From positions 62,001 to 126,000 of the forward strand of contig JAQTLE010000003.1 in the NCBI GenBank assembly GCA_028715055.1: a DNA stretch of 64,000 nucleotides. The letters run 5' to 3'. Position 1 is the first letter of the stretch. Every line of letters begins with the position of its first letter. The notes beneath the pieces were generated by a model. It made no database searches. It was not told the origin of the DNA and worked only from the letters and a program-made list of their open reading frames with translations. Below are positions 56,350-63,253 of this stretch, in pieces. The stretch comes from Sulfurovaceae bacterium. GTDB lineage: Bacteria > Campylobacterota > Campylobacteria > Campylobacterales > Sulfurovaceae. The position numbers and the translations under genes are program-made.

Positions 56350-57549
56350 ATGGATGCAACTATTTTAAATGCACTTAGAGATCCTGCTGGAGTACCTTTT
56401 TACCCAGTAGTTTTTCAGGGGTTATATATTTTGACATGGGCTTTACATATAGCCTTTGTGTTACTATCTCTTGGCAGCATGGGGCTTTCATTATATGGAA
56501 GTACTAAACAAAAAAGCGATTCAAATTGGAAGATTTTGACTCCACATTTGATTCAAGTTGGTAAAATTAGCGTTTCATTGCTTATAGTGCTTGGTGTAGC
56601 ACCACTACTATTTACACAAGTTATCTATGATTCTGGATGGTATGTGACAAATACTCTTTCTGGTGTATGGGTAGTCGCATTTATTTATGCACTTATGATA
56701 GGTTATTTGATGTACTATTGGTATTCTTATGCGAATAAAGCTGGTAAATCAAGCAATACTCTCATAGGCATCATTTCATTTTTAATACTTGTGTTTGCTG
56801 GTATATTAATGCATAATTTTGCAGTAGAATCCATACAGCCAGATAAATGGATGGAATGGTATGCGCCAAATGGTGTAATTGATAATTCAGGGCTTAATTT
56901 TCACATTGATATTATTAGACTTGCATTTATGATTAGCTTAACTATTCCGGTAACCGGTATTTTCTTGCAAAACTATAGTGACTTTTTGAGTACTAGAGAA
57001 GATTTTTCGGTCGATTATATTAGATTCACAAAATCTCTTGGTACAAAAATGGCTATTACTGGTTTACTTATAAGTGCAGTATTGTTTGTAATTTGGATGT
57101 TAAGAGATGGTTTACTTTTCAATCCTTTAATAATAGCTACGATAATATCTGTAGTTATATTGCTTATTATGGCATCAAGAAGTAATAAAAATAGCTATGC
57201 TACTACAGGCATGCTTGTCATTGTTGCACTTTTTATATCAGGAGTTCGTGAATATATTAGATACTCTATAATATCAGGCATGGGTTATGATATTTATAGT
57301 ATTCCTATGAATCTTGAGTGGGAGAGTATTATAATGTTCTTACTGACTTTTGTATTTCTTGGCTTTACGGGTGTGGCATTTATTGCTATTATGGCTTGGA
57401 AAGTCGGTAAAAATGAAGGACTCGTATATGACTGTGATACAAATCCAGTATTAAGAAAATTAGGTTCAGCTACCTTATGGATACTTATTGCTTGGACAGG
57501 TATCTATTTTGTATGGGGTATGTTTACACTGTTTAAAAATTCACTTTAG
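56350..57549 (+). CDS. Cytochrome bd-superfamily partner subunit
   Basis: A 399-residue membrane protein with about ten segments, starting 12 bases after the subunit I gene with its own aaaggagg. It is not a standard CydB: WALHIAFVLLSLG (His33) resembles a CydA-type first helix, and KISVSLLIVLGVAPLLFTQ and SGVREYIRYS are further conserved-looking stretches. His66, His155 and His185 are other possible heme ligands. It should form a heterodimer with the heme-c-bearing subunit. The family is recognised by context and general resemblance only. Confidence 0.6.
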   Translation: MDATILNALRDPAGVPFYPVVFQGLYILTWALHIAFVLLSLGSMGLSLYGSTKQKSDSNWKILTPHLIQVGKISVSLLIVLGVAPLLFTQVIYDSGWYVTNTLSGVWVVAFIYALMIGYLMYYWYSYANKAGKSSNTLIGIISFLILVFAGILMHNFAVESIQPDKWMEWYAPNGVIDNSGLNFHIDIIRLAFMISLTIPVTGIFLQNYSDFLSTREDFSVDYIRFTKSLGTKMAITGLLISAVLFVIWMLRDGLLFNPLIIATIISVVILLIMASRSNKNSYATTGMLVIVALFISGVREYIRYSIISGMGYDIYSIPMNLEWESIIMFLLTFVFLGFTGVAFIAIMAWKVGKNEGLVYDCDTNPVLRKLGSATLWILIAWTGIYFVWGMFTLFKNSL

Positions 57550-57853
57550 TATTTTTATTTATCCAAAGCTATTTTTGCTTTGGATGATCTTCAAAATTTA
57601 CGATTGCCAATAACTCCTATATTTTCCATACTCCTTTTTTGATCATCTTTCGCATTATTATAAAATGCGCAAAATGAGATAGTATTACTATGCTCATATG
57701 CTGCAACAAATCCAAGATTTTATATATTTGTAATATTTTTTGATCTATTAATCGAGCTTATGCAGTAAACCGTATCTCCGCAAAGGCGGAAACGACGAAA
57801 TATAAAAAACTATTTTCGAAGAAAAAATGGAAGAGTGCCCAAAGGAGGCAAGT
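57550..57853. other. 304-base gap with hairpins
   Basis: No gene found. It contains atccaaagc/gctttggat (57561-57585), a probable end of the bd-like operon, and a compact hairpin tccgc-aaag-gcgga (57777-57790) followed by aacgacgaaat. The second lies near the 3' end of the convergent coiled-coil gene. No known riboswitch core could be matched. Confidence 0.35.
57561..57585 (+). terminator. Hairpin after the bd-like oxidase operon
   Basis: A 9-bp perfect stem atccaaagc / gctttggat with a 7-base T-rich loop, 12 bases after the stop. No strong T run follows, so this is a tentative terminator. Confidence 0.45.
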
Positions 57854-58144
57854 TTAATGTTTGAATTTAGCAGCGGCATCTCTGAGAGCACAGCGTAATC
57901 TTTCCCAAACATTCTCTGCGCCTTCTTTAAGGTGTTCCCATTTGTCTTCTCTCGCCTCGTTCAGTTCTTTGATTTTAGCTTCTGCAGCATTAAGTCCATG
58001 CTCGATCTCCTCCACATGCTTTATGTATTGTATACGGGCATCAGCAACCGCACTTTTAACTCGCGCTTTATACTCGGCTAATTTGGCTTGAGCCAACTCC
58101 AGTTCAGCTTCTATCTTTTGTTTATAGGCTTCTTTTTTGTTCAT
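57854..58144 (-). CDS. Small coiled-coil protein
   Basis: A 96-residue, highly charged, Ala/Glu/Lys-rich protein that is predicted to be nearly all helix (heptads such as AELELAQAKLAEYKARV, and LNAAEAKIKELNEARE). No Cys-based motif, signal or membrane segment. The ATG at 58144 is preceded by aaaggag at 7 bases; an in-frame ATG at 58216 adds 24 residues without a ribosome site. Comparable small coiled-coil proteins are stress-related in other bacteria, but no family is recognised with certainty. Confidence 0.72.
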   Translation of the reverse strand: MNKKEAYKQKIEAELELAQAKLAEYKARVKSAVADARIQYIKHVEEIEHGLNAAEAKIKELNEAREDKWEHLKEGAENVWERLRCALRDAAAKFKH

Positions 58145-58407
58145 AATATACTCCTTTAATTGTAAAAATAGCAGATCATAGATTTGATGTTTTACTTTAG
58201 ACGCATTAAACAACACATTACTCTATAGAATATCCGAAATAATATTAATATAATATAAATTTTTAAAGGGCTCGCAAGATAGTTTTATAGGTATTAAAAT
58301 GATTGTTATATTCAGTTTTTTCGTATATCAAGCTATATCGGAAAATAGTAAGTATATTAGGAAAATATATTTTGAACCAGGCAGAAGATCCTGCCTAATT
58401 TGTAGAG

Positions 58408-58626
58408 TTACAGAATAGTAACGTTTTCTGCTTGTGGGCCTTTTTGACCTTCACCTACAGTGTAAGATACTTTTTGACCTTCTTCAAGAGAAACACGGCC
58501 ATAGCCAGGATTGTTTATTTGACGAAAATGTACAAATACATCTTTACCGCCATTATCTTGTTGGATAAATCCAAAACCTTTTTCACTATTGAACCATTTA
58601 ACTGTTCCGTTTAGAACTTCTGCCAT
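58408..58626 (-). CDS. cspA: Cold-shock domain protein
   Basis: A 72-residue OB-fold RNA-binding protein. RNP1 KGFGFIQQ and RNP2 VFVHFRQI are intact and the end [12 protein letters not shown] is typical. It opens transcripts by melting RNA structure, often on temperature change or as a general chaperone. ATG 58626 has aaagg 7 bases upstream; the in-frame ATG at 58653 would add nine unusual residues. A long 5' leader (58627-58811) lacks a gene and could regulate it, as in other csp genes. Confidence 0.93.
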   Translation of the reverse strand: MAEVLNGTVKWFNSEKGFGFIQQDNGGKDVFVHFRQINNPGYGRVSLEEGQKVSYTVGEGQKGPQAENVTIL

Positions 58627-58811
58627 TTGTTTGCCTTTTTTGTAGAAATACACCGTTTTAATGGTGGTCGAAAATATAAAATGGAGTAATCTCTAGGCGT
58701 AACATACTGAAAGAATCAATAACACTAACCAAAGATGACACTCTAAATCACCTTTCTTAATATAAATATATCCAAATAATATTAAATTTAGCAATAAAAT
58801 TAGATAAATTT

Positions 58812-59747
58812 TTAAAATCTTTTTATGTATCCATGACAATATGGTGTTTTGTTATGTTTTGCATAATAATTTTGATGGTAATCTTCTGCTTTATAAAAAG
58901 ATTTAACATCATATATTTTTGTAACTACTTTATAGCCTTTTTGTTTCAAAATGCTTATAAGATTATTTATGATTTCTTTTTCTTTTGCATTACTTGCAAA
59001 TACTGCTGATTGATATTGTTCTCCAATATCAGGTCCTTGCCCATTGGCTTGAGTTGGATCATGTATCTCAAAAAATGCCTTTGCCAATGTTTCATAGCTT
59101 ATTTTGGCAGGATCATATATAACTTTTACTACCTCAAGGTACCCCGTATTGCCACTAGATACATCTTTATATGTAGGATTTTCTCTAGTGCCGCCCATAT
59201 AGCCAGAAATTACATCTTTGACGCCATCTAGTTTTTCTAAATAATATTCCATCCTCCAAAAACATCCTCCGGCAAAATATGCTATTTTTTCATTTGATGT
59301 GTGTATATCTTTTGGTGAATATGTATCTTTTTTATCAAATGTAAGCGAAAGAGAGTTAACGCAATATCTTGTATTTTTTTGGGTCATTTTTTCGCCTCTA
59401 AATACGTGTCCAAGGTGTCCGCCGCATTTGGCGCAGATTATTTCTTTTCTGCCATCGGCTTCAGGAATTTCGCGTATTGCTCCTTTGATAGCATCATCAA
59501 AGCTGGGCCATCCACATTCGGATTCAAACTTTGATTTTGATTTAAATAGTGGCGAACCGCAAAGTTTGCACCTATATATGCCGTCTTCTTTGTTGTAAAC
59601 CAAGGAACCGCTAAAAGGGCGTTCGGTGCCCTTTTCTATGATTATATGTTTTTCTTCGGGCGTCAATTTTTTTATAGCATTATGCCAGGTATCTCCGTTT
59701 AGTAATGTTGACATTAATAATACTCCAGATAATATTTTGAACTTCAT
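58812..59747 (-). CDS. msrAB: Exported peptide methionine sulfoxide reductase MsrB-MsrA fusion
   Basis: A 311-residue bifunctional repair enzyme. A signal peptide (residues 1-18, LSGVLLMSTLLNG) suggests the periplasm. MsrB comes first: zinc Cys in CKLCGSP and CAKCGGH, the catalytic Cys in RYCVNSLSL (near residue 129). MsrA follows with AGGCFWRMEYYLE (catalytic Cys near 162) and QYQSAVF. The B-A order matches Helicobacter/Campylobacter-type Msr fusions. It lies 5 bases downstream of a DoxX gene, likely co-transcribed, in keeping with an oxidative-stress role. Confidence 0.92.
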   Translation of the reverse strand: MKFKILSGVLLMSTLLNGDTWHNAIKKLTPEEKHIIIEKGTERPFSGSLVYNKEDGIYRCKLCGSPLFKSKSKFESECGWPSFDDAIKGAIREIPEADGRKEIICAKCGGHLGHVFRGEKMTQKNTRYCVNSLSLTFDKKDTYSPKDIHTSNEKIAYFAGGCFWRMEYYLEKLDGVKDVISGYMGGTRENPTYKDVSSGNTGYLEVVKVIYDPAKISYETLAKAFFEIHDPTQANGQGPDIGEQYQSAVFASNAKEKEIINNLISILKQKGYKVVTKIYDVKSFYKAEDYHQNYYAKHNKTPYCHGYIKRF

Positions 59748-59752
59748 ATTGT

Positions 59753-60136
59753 TTAATCAGGCTTTACAGCATATTTCCCAGAACCTAATAGAATAATCGA
59801 TAAAGAGCCCAGCAAGTAGAACATCTCTGTTTCAATTGCCCATGCTCCGACACTAGATAGGCTGAATATATCTTTCATGTGTACAAGGTAAATAGCCATT
59901 AGCATATCAAAAACGATTGCAACAGCAGCTAGTCTGCTTTTGTATCCTGCTATAAGGAATAAAGGTGCCAAGACCTCTCCCACATAAACACCATAAGCTA
60001 AAATTACAGGTAAATTATGGCTAACTAGTGTAGATTTTATAAAATCGATTCCATGGGCAAGTTTATCAAGCCCATGAAGCAACATCATGCCACCAACCAT
60101 AAATCTTAATACCAATTTTCCGTAATCTGATTTCAT
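59753..60136 (-). CDS. DoxX-family membrane protein
   Basis: A 127-residue protein with four membrane segments and the DoxX features: LRFMVGGMMLLHGLDKLAHG (start), GEVLAPLFLIAGYKSRLAA and a final helix. DoxX proteins may form oxidoreductase-associated or quinone-linked complexes; the role is not firm. Upstream of msrAB in the same direction. The 165-base gap to the divergent TetR gene contains a palindrome that could serve both promoters. Confidence 0.83.
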   Translation of the reverse strand: MKSDYGKLVLRFMVGGMMLLHGLDKLAHGIDFIKSTLVSHNLPVILAYGVYVGEVLAPLFLIAGYKSRLAAVAIVFDMLMAIYLVHMKDIFSLSSVGAWAIETEMFYLLGSLSIILLGSGKYAVKPD

Positions 60137-60189
60137 TTAAAATCCTTTTATGATAAAATGCTTCAAAAGCAATTATACAAAATAATAAA

Positions 60190-60206
60190 CAAAAGATATA
60201 CTTTTG
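60190..60206. promoter_or_regulatory. Palindrome upstream of the tetR-type gene
   Basis: caaaag-atata-cttttg (6+5+6) sits about 100 bases before the TetR-family start and 54 bases before the divergent DoxX start. TetR dimers bind short palindromes in such intergenic gaps, so autoregulation is possible. Confidence 0.3.
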
Positions 60207-60301
60207 GTAGAATTATTTTTTTGGTTACATAAATTTTTGTATAAGCTTATATCAAAGATATGTTAATATATTTGTAAAGTTCGTCCAAAAAAAGGTATTT
60301 A

Positions 60302-60898
60302 GTGAAAGCAGAAACAAAAAAAGGTAAAAAAAAAGAATCAATTATCAAAGCTGCTTTAGCATTATTTTCTTTAAATGGATTCTATAAAACAACAATTCCG
60401 GATATAGCAAGACGTCTGGGAATGAGTGCAGGGAATATATATAACTATTTTCCGTCAAAAGATATTTTAGCGCAAGAGATCATTAAATATACATCAGAAA
60501 TTCTGGGTCATGAAATACAAAAAATAAATCTACAAACAGATCTGACAACGCATCAAAAAATAAAAAAAATCGTAGAAGTGTATTTTAATATGGCAACACA
60601 AAAGCCAGAAATGATAGAATATTTTTTGCGTGTTTATCTATCAAACAGAGAAGTTTTTACGGGCGAATGCGATAAAATGATCTGTGTCGCAGGATTTATA
60701 ACTGAAATAATGATATTTTTTGCCGACGGTGTAGAATGCGGCGAACTTAGAGACCAAGATTTTTTTTCTGCTTTTGGTCTATTTATGGGATATTTAGGAG
60801 GTATGGCATTTTTGAACGGCGAGTCTATATTGTCTCGTCCACTTGAGTCGTATATAGATGAAATAGCATATAATATCTATCATGCTCTAAAGACATAA
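60302..60898 (+). CDS. TetR-family transcriptional regulator
   Basis: A 198-residue repressor-type protein. The N-terminal DNA-binding domain (residues about 10-60) has ALALFSLNGFYKTTIPDIARRLGMSAGNIYNYFPSKD, spelled in the usual TetR order of helix 2, helix 3 and YNYF. The ligand domain contains three Cys (GECDKMIC, GVECGEL), which may sense a redox state or metal. Start is GTG with aaaagg upstream. It ends 2 bases before the hydrogenase small-subunit-like gene, so it is the first gene of that operon. Confidence 0.88.
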   Translation: MKAETKKGKKKESIIKAALALFSLNGFYKTTIPDIARRLGMSAGNIYNYFPSKDILAQEIIKYTSEILGHEIQKINLQTDLTTHQKIKKIVEVYFNMATQKPEMIEYFLRVYLSNREVFTGECDKMICVAGFITEIMIFFADGVECGELRDQDFFSAFGLFMGYLGGMAFLNGESILSRPLESYIDEIAYNIYHALKT

Positions 60899-60900
60899 AT

Positions 60901-61797
60901 ATGTCCAAAAGTTCCAAACCAAAACTATTGTGGCTTCAATCAATCACCTGTAATGGCAACACACAGTCATTTTTTACTCTTCCTGATTTTATTGTCCTAA
61001 TGAATAAATTTGAGATTATTTATCATCCTATTTTGAACAGCGGCTATACACTTGCTGATGTTACAAATAAAGATTTAAAATGTGACATACTGATATTAGA
61101 AGGCTCATTTAAACAAGACGGCATGAAAAAAGCAGGTCAAGAGATTTTGGCTACGGCGCAAAAATATGCTAAAAAAGCGAAACATATAATAACGGCCGGA
61201 AGTTGCGCAACTTTTGGAGGTATTTTTAGGCAATATGATAAAAATTCTATAAGCGGGTTTTGTTTCAATGATGACATGATAAATGAGAATTATAATTTAT
61301 TTAGAAAAAAATTAATTTCTATTCCAGGATGCCCTGCTCATCCAAGATGGATAGGAAGTGTACTATCAATGATATTGACACACAGAGCCATACCGTTAGA
61401 TGATTTGCATAGACCGCTTGAAATTTATGGTTATAATGCTCACTCAGGGTGTCCTCGAAGCGAGTATTTTGAATGGAAAATTGATAGCAAAAATTATGGA
61501 TATAAAGAAGGTTGTCTATTTTATGAGTACGGATGTCAAGCTCCTTATACCCATGCTAATTGCAATAAAATACTTTGGAATGAGGTAAGCTCCAAAACCA
61601 GAGCAGGCACGCCGTGCTTTGGATGTACTGAGCCTTCTTTCCCAAAAAAAGATTTGTGGCACACTCCTTCACTTATGGGAATACCGGCATCTATGCCGGT
61701 GGGTATTCCCAGAAGAGCTTATTTGACGCTAGCGGGGATTGCCAAAAGTTTCAGTATAAAACGTCTTAATGAACCTATCATAAAGTATAAAAAATGA
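60901..61797 (+). CDS. hupU: NiFe hydrogenase small subunit, cytosolic H2-sensor type (HupU-like)
   Basis: A 298-residue small subunit without a Tat signal, so it stays in the cytoplasm, unlike the uptake enzyme at 63254. Proximal-cluster motifs: ITCNGN (Cys17, but Asn20 where the second Cys of the usual CxxC would be), AGSCATFGG and PGCPAHP. Medial and distal ligands: HSGCPRS, EGCLFYEYGC, NCNK, TPCFGC. This is the layout of HupU/HoxB regulatory subunits. It overlaps the large-subunit gene by 4 bases. The Asn is discussed separately. Confidence 0.82.
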   Translation: MSKSSKPKLLWLQSITCNGNTQSFFTLPDFIVLMNKFEIIYHPILNSGYTLADVTNKDLKCDILILEGSFKQDGMKKAGQEILATAQKYAKKAKHIITAGSCATFGGIFRQYDKNSISGFCFNDDMINENYNLFRKKLISIPGCPAHPRWIGSVLSMILTHRAIPLDDLHRPLEIYGYNAHSGCPRSEYFEWKIDSKNYGYKEGCLFYEYGCQAPYTHANCNKILWNEVSSKTRAGTPCFGCTEPSFPKKDLWHTPSLMGIPASMPVGIPRRAYLTLAGIAKSFSIKRLNEPIIKYKK

Positions 61798-63077
61798 AAA
61801 TAAAACAGCTTATAGAAAAAATTGAAGGCGAAGCCGAGCTTGAATTTGATTTTCAAAATGGTTTAGTAAATGATGTAAATATAATATTTCCATTATATAG
61901 AGGCATTGAAGATATTTTAAGAGATAGAGAGGCTAGAGATGCATTGGTGATTGCTCCCAGAGTTTGTGGGATCTGCAATCATGCACACCTTATTGCCGGC
62001 GTTAGAGCAATAGAAGATGGACTAAAAAAAGCCGGTATAAATATAAATTTGACCTCAAAAGCGATATCACTTAGAGAATTTACGCTTTCTTGTGAAATAA
62101 TACAAAGTCATATTAAATGGATATATTTAGTAGCGTTGCCGCAATTATCAATTTTAAATCGTATAAAACCGCTTGATAGTTATCTTGCAAAAGCTTCTTG
62201 GTCAAGCAATACAGTGGTAAAAGCAATGTCTATATTTTCAGGACAATGGCCTCATAATAGTTATGCGATACCAGGAGGAGTGAGTTGCGATCCAACGTAT
62301 GAAGAGATCATACATGCAGAAACATTGCTAGATGAAACCATTAGATTTATGGAACAAGAATTTTTAGGCATTAATATAGAGGCTTACATGAAAAATCAAG
62401 AGTTATCGGAATCAAAAGGTGATATTGCGACAATTTGGAATCTGATCAATAAACAAAATATACAGTCAAAGGGTAAAAGCCATAATAGATTTATAGCATT
62501 TGGCGAACACGAAATATTTAAAGCCGGAGAATATAGCCAAAATAGAACGAATGAAATAGATACATCACTCGTAAAAGAACATGAGCAGCCAAATTCCAAA
62601 GCAAAATCTGTAACTTACAATTCATTGTGTTATGAAGTAGGCCCATTGGCTAGAGCAATGCTCGCGAAAAATAATCGCATAATGTCACTATATAATATTC
62701 ATAAAGATAGCAATTTAATTAGAATATACGCCAGGATTGATGAGATGATAAATTTGTTATTATATGCAAAAAAATTACTTGCAAATTTACACCCAAAAGA
62801 ACTTTCATGCACATTGTCTAAATTTCCAAAAGGATTTTCGACAAAAGGAATAGGAGCCGTAGAGGCTGCTAGAGGCTCGCTTATTCATGAAACCGTTATA
62901 AGAGACGGTAAAATAGAAAACTATACAATCATAACTCCCACCCAATGGAATCTTTCGCCTGGAACATCAAAAGAATCCGGCATTGCAATAGAAGCGATGA
63001 AGGGAAGCTCTAGCGCAGAAGAGGCATCTTTCGTGTTTCGCATATTCGACATATGCTCTGCATGTACAACTCACTAA
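61794..63077 (+). CDS. hupV: NiFe hydrogenase large subunit, cytosolic H2-sensor type (HupV-like)
   Basis: A 427-residue large subunit binding the Ni-Fe centre through RVCGICNHAH (Cys58, Cys61) and the C-terminal DICSACTTH (Cys421, Cys424). The protein ends directly at the last His, so the C-terminal peptide normally cut off by the maturation protease is absent, as in H2-sensing HoxC/HupV. Ile replaces the usual Pro in the D-P-C motif. Pairs with the small subunit gene (4-base overlap). Confidence 0.82.
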   Translation: MKIKQLIEKIEGEAELEFDFQNGLVNDVNIIFPLYRGIEDILRDREARDALVIAPRVCGICNHAHLIAGVRAIEDGLKKAGININLTSKAISLREFTLSCEIIQSHIKWIYLVALPQLSILNRIKPLDSYLAKASWSSNTVVKAMSIFSGQWPHNSYAIPGGVSCDPTYEEIIHAETLLDETIRFMEQEFLGINIEAYMKNQELSESKGDIATIWNLINKQNIQSKGKSHNRFIAFGEHEIFKAGEYSQNRTNEIDTSLVKEHEQPNSKAKSVTYNSLCYEVGPLARAMLAKNNRIMSLYNIHKDSNLIRIYARIDEMINLLLYAKKLLANLHPKELSCTLSKFPKGFSTKGIGAVEAARGSLIHETVIRDGKIENYTIITPTQWNLSPGTSKESGIAIEAMKGSSSAEEASFVFRIFDICSACTTH

Positions 63078-63253
63078 ATAATTTATATTAAATTATAAAA
63101 ACAACAATCATCAATCAGATAATTTATAACTCTTATTAAAATTAATAATCTATAAAAAATATTTTTTAAATTTATACGTAATTTTATATTTAATTAAGTT
63201 AATCTCACTTACAATATGAATGATTATTCATTTAATAAAAAAAGGAGTGTGAC
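63078..63253 (+). promoter_or_regulatory. AT-rich promoter region of the uptake hydrogenase
   Basis: A 176-base gap with no gene between the sensor pair and the exported hydrogenase. A perfect inverted repeat atgaat-gatt-attcat (63216-63231) lies 22 bases before the ATG and 9 bases before aaaggag. It is well placed to block transcription or translation if bound by a TetR dimer. No sigma-54 consensus was seen. Confidence 0.4.

Noticed and set aside
57760-57800. Possible cyclic-di-GMP riboswitch near the ccgcaaaggcgg hairpin
   Set aside because: The conserved core and tetraloop receptor of the GEMM family cannot be traced around it, and the nearest gene in the right direction is not suitable.
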